Part shown: positions 46,318 through 58,834 of the stretch, piece by piece
Position numbering within the stretch: position 1 is the first letter of the stretch
Layout: every line of letters starts with the position of its first letter
Origin: Ciona intestinalis
Taxonomy: Eukaryota; Chordata; Ascidiacea; Phlebobranchia; Cionidae
Direction of reading: 5' to 3'
DNA length: 64,000 nt
Assembly (NCBI RefSeq): GCF_000224145.3
Contig: NC_020168.2
Coordinates: 2,998,411-3,062,410, forward strand
Translations under genes and position numbers: made by a program
The notes under the pieces: model-generated
What the model was told of the DNA's origin: nothing
Databases searched by the model: none
What the model saw: only the letters and a program-made list of their open reading frames with translations

Positions 46318-47226
46318 ATGAAAACCTTTGATGAAAACTATATGAACGGTAAAAATAACATTAACAATGATATTATACCAAATAACGGTCTAGATGAAAA
46401 TGCAGACTCGGGAGAAGGAGTCGCTGGTACAACTTCAGACTACATCTTAATCGCCATGATTGTAGCGATGATGTTCTGCATGACCATCTGTTGTTTGTGC
46501 CTCTTCTGCCGATCATCCTCCCATTGTGTTGTTTGTGGGTTCAACTTCGAAATGACGAACCAAACAACTTCAATTGCGATCGATGACCTCAGTGAGCTTC
46601 ATGAGGTTGTTCCTCTTACTCCAACTGCAACTGGAAACGATGCGCTGCCGAACATCGAAAACATTCTTTGCTCCGATCCTCCGCCTCCCAAGTACAGTGA
46701 GGTGGCAAGCATGTCGATGCGGGATCGTTTCCGCTGGAAGTCGAGGCGAAAAAAGAACTCGTCAAGTCGCGATAAATCGGATACTTCAAGTCGAAAGAAC
46801 GACTCAATTGTCCGAGGACAGAGCAAACGATCATCAACAGGAAGAATCGGGCGCTCTTCTCAATCTATGTTTCAACGGAGCATTAGTTACCAACATCCAA
46901 GGATCACCAGTCTCCGCTCCTCTGCTACTATGCCGGAGAAGAAAGATCAACCAGCCAGAGGGTCGATTTCTTTTTCAGCTGTACCCGCCCAGCATGCCTC
47001 ACTACCTACGAACCATACATCAAGTGTATTGCTTGAAGTTTCTCCGAAAACAGACACGGTCTTCACTATCGGAGATAAAACTTTGTCCCAATCTGACTCC
47101 ACCAAGTCATTGGTTTCACAAAAAGCTGCCAGTGTTAGCTCAGAAACAAATAAAAAAGTAGCAGAACAGGGCAATGAGCTGCCACCTTCTTCTGAGTCTT
47201 ATGATGATGATGAAGTGTTCATATAA
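46318..47226 (+). CDS. Single-pass membrane protein with PPxY motif, unrecognised
   Basis: This intronless frame has 302 residues from the ATG; an in-frame TTG lies four codons upstream. There is no cleavable signal. An N-terminal polar stretch of about 41 residues precedes one membrane segment at about 42-64 (YILIAMIVAMMFCMTIC...) that ends in a Cys cluster (CCLCLFC, likely palmitoylated), then a CVVC pair. The cytosolic part has DPPPPKYSEV at 120-129, a PPxY site of the kind bound by WW domains of NEDD4-family ubiquitin ligases, a basic Ser/Arg-rich stretch (RWKSRRKKNSSSRDKS), and an acidic C-terminus ending DDDEVFI that could bind a class II PDZ domain. The layout recalls small PPxY adaptors such as WBP1L/VOPP1 or Commissureless, but I see no firm homology. 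It lies between CCP110 and SCLT1; the SCLT1 start follows its stop by 442 bases. Confidence 0.8.
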   Translation: MKTFDENYMNGKNNINNDIIPNNGLDENADSGEGVAGTTSDYILIAMIVAMMFCMTICCLCLFCRSSSHCVVCGFNFEMTNQTTSIAIDDLSELHEVVPLTPTATGNDALPNIENILCSDPPPPKYSEVASMSMRDRFRWKSRRKKNSSSRDKSDTSSRKNDSIVRGQSKRSSTGRIGRSSQSMFQRSISYQHPRITSLRSSATMPEKKDQPARGSISFSAVPAQHASLPTNHTSSVLLEVSPKTDTVFTIGDKTLSQSDSTKSLVSQKAASVSSETNKKVAEQGNELPPSSESYDDDEVFI

Positions 47227-47614
47227 AAATCCACCGGGTTTGCACATCTAATGTCTCTGTGTTCCGTCATATACTTGTATAGTGAACTTTTCCATGTATC
47301 CTGCCTAGAGTTAAGCTTGTAAGCTTTCACATAAATTGCACTTATGCTCTGTAAATTGTGTTTCAACTATAATATACAGCAGCATGCTGCATGCTACCAA
47401 TAATGCGGTAATGTGCCATGTTTTCTATAATGTAGACCACTTGTTTGTACAAGATCGTGTGGAAGGTGCTAATTAACCAGGTTGATCTCACGTTTGTTTT
47501 CTTAATTTTTTGTACCCTTACTACATTGCGCTACAATAGTTTCTGTAGTTGTGTCACCTGTATACCGCTTGCAAAGTGAACAATCCTAAATTTGTTTTGT
47601 AATTCCAATTTAAC

Positions 47615-47638
47615 AATAAATCAGTTAACAATTTTTAG
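47615..47638 (+). promoter_or_regulatory. Poly(A) signal followed at once by a splice acceptor (operon-like junction)
   Basis: AATAAA at 47615-47620 is followed 16 bases later by a T-rich acceptor ending AG at 47637-47638, and the SCLT1 ATG comes 30 bases after that. No promoter-sized gap separates the two genes. This spacing fits spliced-leader addition to the downstream message of an operon, which is known in Ciona. Confidence 0.5.
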
Positions 47639-47668
47639 ACACTTAATGGTAAAATCAGTTACACTTAA

Positions 47669-50600
47669 ATGGAAGATTCGGATAGAAATTCTAGTGCTCT
47701 GAATGAGCTTGTATTTCTACGACAAACAGTTCACCGTTTAAATGCCGTACTGTCAAAATACCAAGGCGCTGATGCTCTTAATCCAAATACCGATCAACTG
47801 GTAAGCATTGGAGTGTAGATTTTGTTTTTTGTTCATACCGAAATAAGTAAATTGTTAATGGAACATGCATGTTGTGTTTGTGGTTTGTTAAATTGTCAGG
47901 CCTACTACATAAAAGAATAATCACCCACAAAGGGGGTTACTTATGTTGTAAATCACTAACAGGAACAAGGTGTATGAAATAGAACACCCTTGTTATTTAA
48001 CAGTTGCCCCGCCCCATCAAGATAAATAAGTTTTATTCATTTCATGAATGTCGTGTGTAAATGTTCCAATCCCAATTACTTTTTATGGCATTTTCAAACT
48101 TTGTTTTATCATCTCAATTTCCTAATGTTTTAAATATTTTCAAACCTTTTTTTGACTCTTAATGTTTAAAATACATTTAATCTGTTCAACAGCTAACAGG
48201 ATTAGATGAAGGCTTATCAGCTCCATGGCTTACAGATCCATCTCTATTATCTCCATTAATTCAAGAATATGAGACCCACCTCGCCAACCTTGTGGCACAA
48301 CTTTCACAGATCACTGAACAAAATAATGAATCAGCCGACAAGTTAAAGGTGGGAACTTTAACACTACATGAAATGGAGTAATATATAAAAAATTAAACAG
48401 ACCTTTTAAAAAATATATAAATGTAAAAATTGAATAATGTAAAAAAACAAACATTAAATATAATGTAAAATTGTTTTGACCCAACATAATTGGCCTTAAG
48501 TTTCATATTACTATAAAAATAATTTTCTGAGTTGGTTCACATTTTGAGGTAGCTAATAGCTGTAAGTTGGTTTGTAACTAAACCTGTGTGGTTAATTTGT
48601 TGATGATTTAATGCTAGCTTAGACTCTTAAGTATGTCCTGTCTAGAGTATGAGCAATGGATAGACAGAGTCTGTTTACTGCCTGAACATGTTGTTTGGAA
48701 TGTATGAATCATGCCTACTTGATAAATATTACAATTTACAATGTATGTAAACAAGTCCCATGCACTCTTACGAAGTAAGAGCAAGTTTACTTAACTTCTG
48801 TTTGCCTACCCCATGTTCTACAATCTACATGTTATACTTTATACTGAGAAAAGTTTTGTCAAGAAACTTAAACATATTTAGCACTCTTTTTTAAATTATT
48901 TTACCCTGATTTGTTCAGCTTTTTTGCATAAACATCAGTTGTCCATAAATAAGCCACAAGCTTTTCAAATCTAGTTCTTAAATTTTTCCTAAAATGTGGA
49001 CGAAATTTTTAAGAATAAAATAGTGGATACTCTTTTATTAATGTAAAGTAAAGAAACCTTTTTAAATTTTTTTTTTTTATATATATATAGGCAATAGGCT
49101 ATATAGCCCATATTATTAATATATAGCCTAAACTTATTAATATAATATGTTTATAAATAACTGTAAAAAGTAGTAAACTGAGGTCAAAGTTCTGTTAATA
49201 TTATTGAGATTAGCTTGTCGCATTTAATTTTTTTCAGTTCTATAATCATTATATTAATAGGGGAGACCGGGGATACTTCGGACGCTGGGATAGTTCGGAC
49301 CTTGTACATGACATCACAATAGAGTATTGTGATATCATTTTTAACAAATCTTAATGTTTCCATTTTAAATCAACATACTGTTTAGGGGCATGCGTAGTTC
49401 AACCGATTAGTTAAAACAAAAAAAGGAGGTTTAACAAAAATATCAACTTTTTAAGTTTTTGGTTGTAAGGGTATAGTTCAGTCGTTTGATATTTATATGT
49501 TTGATATTTATATGTTTTTCATTGAACATAATACATTGATCTCAGGTTATTACTGAAGAAAATGAAAGGCTGCATGCTGAGTTAAATGAAGTAGTGCAAC
49601 AACAGCTTCAGGCAGCAGATGGTCTGGGTAAGAGTGTTTTAACAAATCAAACATTTAACATACTATGCTGTTTATAACATGCTACTCCTGTGAAAAATCG
49701 TTTAATGTTTCTTGTAGTTTTTATTTGTTATTAATTTTGATTTTTGGTTAAATGTTAATATAAATTATAAATGAATATAATTAGCTTGCTTTAACTGCTA
49801 AATGTGAGGTATATTTATAATTTTGTCATAGTGGAACAACAAACAGTTGAAATATATATAAGTCTTATGTTTCTAAAACAATAAAGGTAGAAAATAGACT
49901 AATGTAGTTAACATTACTTTGTACAAGTTTTTATTTACAATTTCCCCTTAAACCCTGTCTGCATTTCCTGGTTCCCATAATGGGGTCAAGAAGGCTGTCT
50001 GCTTCTTAGTAGACTCTGCGGTTTTTTGTCCTTAAAGTCTGAGGTATTTTAAGTCCAGGAAAAGCTTGTATAGCATTTCTTTTCCCAAGTTAGCATATAA
50101 ACATTAAACACAAAAGCTTGTTTTAATGACTTTTAAACAAGTTTGAATATTAAATATTGAAAGTTGTATTACTGTTTACATTTTATTATCATTACAAATG
50201 ATATGTTTTGGTTGTATCCAAATGGAAGTTTTACATTTTGGCAGTTTAACAAGAGTTTGGGAACCTGTCATGATTAATCTATATATATATAAATATATTT
50301 ATTATTAAGTATTTATAATAAGTGCTTTTGTTAGTTGTTATTATTCATCCAGTTTGATATAATAGCCCTTACCAATGACACTTGTGTGTTATTTGTCACT
50401 TAACATGAGACCATGCGAGAGTAATATAAATATAGAAGCAGTCGGCCAATTAAGATCTGGTGATTGACATATTAGTCACCCTCATAATAAATAAACTACC
50501 ACAAATCATGTAATTGATAACATGATTCAAAATAAACAATTCAATAGGCTATCTGTTGTGGTAACTTAAAAAATAGAAAACTTAATATAAAACTATTCTG

Positions 50601-53600
50601 CATTTTATGGTTTTATTTAAGATATAGTAGGGTGGTGGAAGATGGGACAACTTTTAACTTTAAATTTTCTTGTCCTATTTGGTAGTAAACAAAGAACATT
50701 CAAAAGTTATAAAAATATATATGCTCTGACTTCCATTGACCGTTGTTAATTGGTTGAAACAAAATCAGGATAGTGGGATATTATGTGTTAAAGGTGTCCC
50801 ATCTTACCCCACAGTACTATATAAAATGTCTAAAACTACAATTTAAATATTTCATATTTTGTTCAGATTCTCCCATACAGGATGACCTGCTGTTGAAAAA
50901 CTTGCAGAGTCAACTGGAATTGGTAACTGCGGAAAAAGATGCTGCCATCGAAATGAACAAGGAAACGATTAAACATTTAGATAGGTACTAGATAAGATTG
51001 TTCACATAATGCATGCCAACATTTAACAATTGCTTTTTATTACGCAGTCAATAGCGTTTATAAATCCTTTATTTGTGTAAGTAGTTAAAAAGATATATAA
51101 TGTACAGTTGTACAATTATGTTTAAAAGTAGCTCAATAAATGATGTGACCGCTATCCTGGGTAATGGCAATACACTAACATTGGCCTAAATTGAAGGTCT
51201 TACTCTTATGGGTTGTCCTGCTGTAGGATCTCACCCTTACAGAATAGAACGAGTATTAATCTAATAATCTTCTATGCATAGTATTAGTAATGAGTCAGGC
51301 TTTTAGTTTGTTACTGTTATGTCATAAAGCTTCAGAGAATATGTCTACTGTTTTTGCTTACAAGTAGCGTATGTAAGAAATTTGTACATGTAGTATATAG
51401 TAGGGTGGGGGGAAGATGGGAAACCTTTTCTTTCCATTTTCTTGTCCCATTTAGTAGTAAACAAAGAACATTCAAAGAATTATAAATTGTTATCCTCACG
51501 ACTCCCACAGAAAGTTGTTAATTATTTAAAACACGATCTGGGTATTTGTTTAATATGTGCTAAAGGTGTCCCCTGTTCCCCACCCTGCTATACATATATT
51601 ATATATTGATGTTTAGAGTGAGGCAAGAGCGGGCAAAGGAAGAAGCTCATGCGAAGGCAAGGGAAAAAATCTTTCATGAAACGAAAGAAATGAATGAAAA
51701 ACTCACCGATGCAAATCTTCAAATGCAACTTACAATTGGAGGTTATCTGAAGGAAAATCAAGAGTATATAGTGGCCACCACCCAGCAGGTAAAATTAAAT
51801 TTTCAATTTATATTAAGTCAAAATTGCATATAGAGCAGCTTTTCTTAAACTGGGGTAAATTCACCCCTAGGGGTGAATTCCATGTATATAGAGGCCTGAG
51901 GGTAAATGAACTACCAATCAAAATCCACATCAGTTGATGGGGCAGAAAAAATGTGACAATTGACCAGTTGTAGTACTTTACCTAGACATTAAACAACTCG
52001 TTGCTAAAAAGCTAACGCAATTGTCGCATTAAATATAACTTTACTAAATGAGCGCCATATTACATATTGTGGGTAAATCTGATAAGCATCTTTGTTAAAA
52101 GTGTAAAGCATGAAAAAAGTTTAAGAACCCCTGATATAGAGCTTTTAACTATTGCCTAATGAATAATGGTATGAGTATTGATTTTTTACCACTTATTTAT
52201 TCAGGCAAGCGAACTGAAGAGTTGTCATGAGCAGCTACGTCAATCAAAGCAATTGGTCAGAGATGCCACACTTAAAGGGGAGAAATCCAAGATTGAAATT
52301 GATTCTTTAAAATCGAGAATTAAACACCTGGTATGTAAAGCTTCATTTTTTGATCTTTTGGTTTATGGGTTATATAATTGATTGATGTAATTTGAAAATT
52401 ATCTTACTTTTTATTGTATTACACTTTGTTAGGATGCTAGTATAACTGGTATACTTGATAATAGGCAATGTTGGATAAAAATTAACGTAACAGTTTATCG
52501 TAATATATCATTTTTTCATGAATCTCAATTTTTTCAATTTAGGACGATGAAAAAACAAAGTTTGAGCATAAGTGTAAAAACCAATTTATCGAAAATCAAC
52601 AATTAGAAACTGTGCTTGCTGAGGTGGAAAGCAAGTTCGCTCAAGCGTTACAGGTTTGTGTGAAACAAGTTTCAACCTAGTTAAGCGGAAAATTAAATTA
52701 TTCCCCCCCCCCCCCCCAAACCCAAATTCTTTAAATTTTATTTAGACCAGCTATTTGCATTGTGCCATGGCTAGGGATACACATTACAGAATTTTGAATC
52801 CGAGATTCAAACCATTTTATATTCGAATCTAATTACGGGATTTGGTATTCTGTTTAATGAGGTCATCTCATACACTATATTAACAATTTTTGAAACTTAT
52901 TAATTAAAATAATTTTTTTGTGTGTTTGTGGGACTTTCGAGAGTAAACATTTCGCAACGTGTTTTCATAGACTGTTATACGTTTCATGACGCATAAACTA
53001 CCCAATAGTACAATTTTTGATCATTTTACAGCTCATGATCCAACAAGGCTACTATGAAAGAGTCAATAAACTGACTTTTGTGGGTAAAATTATTTTTTCC
53101 TATAAATACAAAAAGATTCGAAATTCTAGATTTGGAATTCTAGATTCGAAATAAAGTATTCTAGGATATCCTAGAATACCTAATTATTCTGTAATGTAGC
53201 CATGGCCCATGTTAACTTGGTACATAAACATAATGCATTAACCTATATTTTTCCAGTCAAATACAGAGCTGCAGTCGCAAGTGGACTCATTAAAAATTCA
53301 TGTGCGCGCTTTGGAGAAAACCAACTCGGAAGTGGATGCAAAAGAAATGAACTACCTTATGCAGGTGAGGTTTATTTTTGGCAATATTATAATTTATTCC
53401 AATGTATATGTTTGAAACATTACATGCTATTATTTCTCCTATAAATTATTATTTCTGGAAATATTGCTCAGAAATTAGGGTTTTCTTTATTTTACCTTAT
53501 TTGTGAAGAAATAATCATTTTGTTAAAGATCCGGGAAAGTGCTCAGAGGTTGGATGACGCGGTCCTGGAACGAGATGCCGCCATTGTGAGAGAGAAACAA

Positions 53601-56600
53601 AAGGAAGAAGCTCTTCAGAATTCCTCGGCAGCCATGGAGATTTTGGTGCATGAGGTCGGTGAGAGAGTCGCACGTGAGGTCGAGAAGGTCAAAGGTCATT
53701 CAAATGCCCAAATACAACGACTTATGAATGAGATTGAGGTGAGTGTCATGTGATACAATCTCACGTGAAGATCTTCATAATCATGAATAATTCTGTCACA
53801 CCATTACTGTTACATGATACATCGGTAAACTTTCCCGCTGATTCTTCAGTGTGATAAAAATTTAGGCACAAGATCATGTATGTACCCTGTCAACTTGCTT
53901 TCCAAAGAAAACAAATTCCAATTCCTTGTCTATTTTCCTGTCGGTGTCGTGTCTGTTAAATAATAAATGATTTCACGCTTACATTTTTTCAGACAATGGA
54001 ACTTGAAATCACGAACCTCCGATCCGAAGTCGCCCGTGCGAAGCGAGCCAAGCGTGATGTGGAGGAAGAGATGGACTCGTTGTCACGGCAACGACAGGAG
54101 ACGAGGGAAGATGGAAGGATTGAGGAGTACCAGCGGAGGACACTGATCGCAGAGAGAGCGAAAGATGATGCAATGATCACTGTTCAGGTATCACTGGGCT
54201 ATGTTTGTACCTAGGTTTTTAAAAAAAAAAAAAAAAATTGGAAACCGAAAAGTTAAAAAATTTGAAAACCGAAAATTTAAAAAATTCAAAACCCAAATTA
54301 TTAGTAATAAATTTGAACTTAAAACAGTATAATTAATTGATTTAAGCAATATATCATTAAAGGTTTTAATAACAAATTATTTGTACCAAGCACCTAGATT
54401 TTTTATTTGTTTGAAATACCTTTTTACCATAAGGGCGTTTTTAATGCTTATTTTTGTAACTTTTCCTTTATTGTTTTAATTAAGAAAAGAGGAACAAACA
54501 TTTTTGTTTTTGTATGTGTTACTGGTAATACTGAAAATGTATATTTTATGCATATTTATAAAAAATCCGTGTTTTCTGTATTTTAAATTATTAAATGTCA
54601 TGGGTTCATGTAAGTTAGTTTTTAAGTCAATTGTTTTTATGCTCCATCTTAGTGACAAGTTTATGGTTTAATTTGCTCAATTTGAATTTATGGGGTTGTG
54701 GTAAAATTTGTTGAAAAGCCATGGCCCACAATTTAACAATCCACTGTTGAATATCGAGTACAAAGTCCAACCGTTGTGTTTTGTTTATTAACAAAACACT
54801 TTACCCATTGAAAACAAATTTTTAAATGATCAACCCATTTCTGTTTTTTTGTAAATTACAAATATTCAACTTCTATATTTTTTTTTCTTTAACTTAACTT
54901 TAAAAATTTTGAATTAACTTTCTTATTTAAAAAAGCCCAAAGCTGTTTAAAGGCTTTTTTAATTAGATTCAACAAAATCGTTAAATAATTTAACTTCAAG
55001 CACATAATAAAAGTTGCTGATGTCGATTATTTGATTTTATCCTCAACAGAAACTTCAGGATGAAATTAAACGAGCGAAGATTGAAACGGAGGATGATCGA
55101 CTCCGACTTTTATCATTGAATCAAGGATTGGATCAAAGAGTCCGGAGGTTGCAACGCGAGATGGAGGAATCACAACATGAGCGTCTTCATCTCACAGAAA
55201 CTGTAAATCAACAAAAACAAGACGTACAGGTACTTTGACTTCGCGAATCTGACCCTGATCTGATGTTCATATAGTTGAACGATTCTTGTATAGTAAAATA
55301 CAGTAATGATCTGGTGCTAGGAAAGCGTAACAAACAAAAATCAAGTCCAACCACTATTTATTAATAGAGAAATATATTTCGCCTTAATGGCATCGTCAGT
55401 CTCTTATTCTAGTAGAATCTCATATTAATAACTAGTGGTTGGACTTCATTTTTGTTGGTTACGTTTTCGTAGCACCAGATCAGTACAGGTGCTTTATATT
55501 GGTAAATATACATGTATCATATCTCATAGTTATGCAACGTATGTTTTGCTATAAATCTGAAAACAATATATTTTAATTTTATGTGGTGTAATTTGAGGCT
55601 ATTGCACAGCCGTTCCCTAACTATGGTCTGCGGAACAAATTTGGTCCAAACAGCAGTTTCCGGGGGCCCGCAATGAAGCAATGATTGTAATCCTAAACCA
55701 AACATAGATTAGGTAATTGCAGCAAAACAAGTGCACCCATCCCATTAAACAGCTTACCACATTTAATCTTTCATTGTTGTGGTTTTTGCTTTTATCCATA
55801 GCATTCTTTGATTTATATAGGGAATTGAAATATCAAAATAATTGCCAAGTCTCCACCAGGAAATTTTTTTACAAAGTTTCTGTACCGCTGTTATAGCATG
55901 ATTTAAGTTACAAGGATGTCTGTTTAAGTCAAGCTTTTTATTACTAAATGGTTGTTATTCCAGACGTGTGGTTTATAATGGCAATATTGGATAAACCACA
56001 TACTTTTGTGTCGAAGAACAACAGACAACCCACTTTTTAAATTCAAAAAAAGTACAAAAAGTGTTTTACATTTATTAAAAATAGAATAAATTTCAAAAAC
56101 TCAAGTACAGCAAATAGAATAAGTTATAAAGTTTTTTTTAAGAAAAGTTAAAGTACAACAATACAGTTTCTTAAACCCCTGGCCCTAATTTATCTCAGTT
56201 TACGCCACATTACTAGAAGAAAATGTTCATAAAGCCATGTATATTTTTGTTAATATTTAAATAGAGACATGGTCTATTGTTCATTTTTGATTTAATTTAA
56301 TTATTTGTAATCTAGCTGTTTTGGGTCAAAATGGTTCAGTCAGAAAAACAAAAGATTTTGTAATCTTTAAATTAGATGGCGACCAGAAGTGTTTGCCCAG
56401 TGTTATCTTGCTGTATTGATTTTTTATTATCATCTTGACACTAAATGCCCAGTTATCCAATCTTGAACCACAAAACAGGGTACTGCTTCAAAAAGTAAAC
56501 CATTTTTACTAATAATATATATATATATATATAGTAAAGGTCTACTTGTTCCCACTTTACCAAAGTATATATATATATTTTTTTTAATATTAAAAACACT

Positions 56601-58834
56601 TTTAAAAAATATTTAAAATAAGTTCTTTATTGAAAAATAATAATTTATCAATAAATAATAACTTGACAGTGTGGTCCTAACATAGGTGTTATCAGGCTAT
56701 GAGGTACAGCAGTGATGGTGTTATTGTTTTTTTACTTGAAACGTTTGACTGTGGAGTAATTTGAAGTGTTCAATAAACAGAGAACACACAAAGGGTTGAC
56801 ACTTGTGGCTTTAAAAGTCTTACAAAATACCAGTAACAATTGTCCTGTTATACATGAGTAAGTCCAACGTTGAGGCACAACATGGAAAGGATTTAGGCCA
56901 TAGTTGGCTCATTACCTCAAAGAAAAACATAAATCAAATAAGAAATATTTCATTTATGTATTTATTTACATACAAAGCACTTAATTTTTATTTTTCTCTC
57001 CGAATACAGTTACAAAGTTCAGGTTAATTAAAAAAACTAAAAAAGCATAAAAATGACATTTTTTAAATTACCTTTTTTAATTTTTTTAAAAATAACATTT
57101 AATGTTTAAACAGAGGTTAAAAGAAGAAGCAAGGTTAGCTCGTCTGAACGCGGTGAAGGAATTTTCTGTAAGTCGAGATTCACTTCAACGGGAGAAGAAA
57201 CAACTTGAAATAAAACTGAAGAATTCCGATGTGACGAGCAGAGAAGGAATGAGACAACTTCATAAAATGCTCGCTGATCAACAGAGGATAACAGCAAGGT
57301 ATTGTGATGGTTGTCTTTTATATATTGTAATAAAAAATGTGTTTCAATTTCAATACATGGTGGTATTCTGGGCAGGAGTCATTTTTTTTTATCAATTTTT
57401 TTTTTCCTAAACTTGGAACACCACCCCTCTATTTTGTTTTTAGAAAGACGTCATAAAACAAAATTGCAATATTTCTTTGATATGGTTTCTGAATTAACTT
57501 AAGTTCTTCTAGCTCTGGTATTAGAAGTTCAGCCTTGATTGCACAATTTAATTGTCTTTTGTTTCACAAAGATGGAAAGAAGAGAGCAACAGTGCATGTG
57601 AGAGATATGAAGAAAAAGTTCATGACTTAAAATCTCAACTTTCCCAGAATCGACGACGATGCGACGATCTCACTAACAAATTGAAGGTGAGAGACTTTTT
57701 TTTATGGGTTGGGTTTTACCCTAATAGCCAGGCACAACTAAATCTGTCGAACACCAAACAAAATGGCTTGATTTATCTCTTTCTTTAATGAGTATTTGCC
57801 AAGTAAACCCAACTACTCATAAGTGAACTTTAAATTGACTTGGAGGAATTTCCTTGTGTATTTGCTGAAGAATATCAGCTTGAGTTTAGAACCAAGATTT
57901 TTTGATTTTTTATGAATGTGGTGTTCTATAAGTGAACCACACATCTACTGGTGTCATATAGTTCCCTGATCTTAAAAGGCTCTTGTTTTGCTTCTGTGTA
58001 TGCCAATCTGTAGCAAATTGATATCATATCTGTTGTACTTTAAACATATCCAAATTTTCATTGAGTCAAAAATGTTTTTAACATTTGAATTATTTCAGTT
58101 TGGTAAAGACGCAGGAGTTGAAAATGTGAAACCTTTACAACATTTAAACAATGTGAGATGCTTACTTAGTGTAGCATTTTAATCAACACATTTTCAATAC
58201 TAATTGTAGAAAATAACAGTCACTAAACCAGAGTGCCTAAAGTTTTGTATTGAAATTTGGCCTTTTGTGTTTATTGTAAATATTTAGTAAATAATTCTTC
58301 AACACAAAGTTTTACTAAGAATTTAATATTATGAGTAATATCTGATGTCACAATTTGTGCAGCATTTGATTGTTTTGTAGTATAGTAGGATGGGGGAAGA
58401 AGGGGCACCATTAGCACATAATATCCAAATATCCTGATCGTGTTTCAAACAATTAATAACAGTCTATGAGAGTTGTCAGGATACAGTTTTTAAATTTCTT
58501 TGAATTTTCTTCGTTTATCACCAAATGGGACGAGAATAAAAAATAAAAAGGTGTCCCATTTTACTCTACTATACACATTATTTTCAAACCAGTTGTCTAA
58601 ACTGATTTTTTCAATATTATATATTATAAATTACATGTTCATTAAACTATATCATTCCAGCAAGGACCAAAACCTACATCGATTCCAATTGAAAAAATTC
58701 ACCATCTTGAAGAAAGCAATCGCCAACTAAGAGCAAAACTTCACGAGACAGAATACAAACTGTTATCTGCTACCCAGGCAATTAGTGAACAACAAGGCCA
58801 CAGAAACCGAATGACAATGCGAGATCTCAGCTGA
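47669..58834 (+). CDS. SCLT1: Sodium channel and clathrin linker 1 (centriole distal-appendage protein)
   Basis: There are 15 exons, all in phase: 47669-47800, 48193-48348, 49546-49627, 50867-50984, 51617-51788, 52205-52330, 52543-52653, 53257-53364, 53529-53738, 53993-54187, 55050-55229, 57114-57298, 57572-57686, 58099-58152, 58661-58834, giving 705 residues, close to the vertebrate length. SCLT1 is a distal-appendage protein of the mother centriole needed for membrane docking and ciliogenesis. Nearly the whole chain is predicted coiled coil. Family blocks include FLRQTVHRLN at the start, LIQEYETHLANLVAQL, VITEENERLHAELNEVV, REKQKEEAL and RWKEESN. The short exon 58099-58152 (18 codons) is in phase but has no recognised match, so it may be optional. 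The gene is probably co-transcribed with the membrane protein gene upstream, and it converges with DUS2, whose stop lies 345 bases beyond. Confidence 0.92.
47914..48035. repeat. SINE-like fragment (reverse orientation)
   Basis: It shares aataatcacccacaaag, aaggtgtatgaaatagaaca and gataaataagttttattcat with other reversed head modules. It lies in SCLT1 intron 1. Confidence 0.6.
50625..50818. mobile_element. TA-flanked inverted-repeat element, copy 5
   Basis: The ends are tagtagggtggtggaagatg and gtgtcccatcttaccccaca, with the shared interior. It lies just before the SCLT1 exon at 50867. Confidence 0.8.
51398..51594. mobile_element. TA-flanked inverted-repeat element, copy 6
   Basis: The ends are tagtagggtggggggaagat-like and gtgtcccctgttccccaccc, with the shared interior. 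It ends about 25 bases before the SCLT1 exon at 51617, so it borders the acceptor region. Confidence 0.8.
51836..52133. mobile_element. hAT-like non-autonomous element, 298 bp
   Basis: The left end cagcttttcttaaactgggg and the right end (complement of caggggttcttaaactt) are imperfect inverted repeats of hAT type. Identical 8-bp ATATAGAG copies flank it at 51828-51835 and 52134-52141. It lies in the SCLT1 intron before exon 52205. Confidence 0.85.
52704..52719. repeat. Poly-C run
   Basis: About 15-16 consecutive C lie in an SCLT1 intron. Homopolymer length here is likely unreliable. Confidence 0.9.
52772..53198. mobile_element. hAT-like non-autonomous element, 427 bp
   Basis: The left end tagggatacacattacagaa and the right end, whose complement reads tacattacagaataatta, share catTACAGAAT-type inverted repeats. 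Identical 8-bp GCCATGGC lies at 52764-52771 and 53199-53206. The interior has repeated gattcgaaattctag-like text. The inserted site is itself a palindrome. Confidence 0.75.
55307..55482. mobile_element. Inverted-repeat element, 176 bp (TGATCTGGTGCTA ends)
   Basis: Inverted repeats of about 50 bp (left tgatctggtgctaggaaagc ... aagtccaaccacta, right the near complement). Partial copies occur at about 43683-43765 and near 20630. It lies in the SCLT1 intron after exon 55229. I could not settle the target duplication. Confidence 0.75.
58383..58572. mobile_element. TA-flanked inverted-repeat element, copy 7
   Basis: The ends are tagtaggatgggggaagaag and gtgtcccattttactctact, with the shared interior. 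It lies in the last SCLT1 intron. Confidence 0.8.

Noticed and set aside
46574-47161. 195-codon frame overlapping the membrane protein gene in another frame
   Set aside because: It has no domain or signal and lies wholly within a longer coding frame with clear features; it is most simply a shadow.
49258-49320. gggagaccggggatacttcg as another copy of the TA-flanked element
   Set aside because: Only weak likeness to one end and no matching right end nearby.
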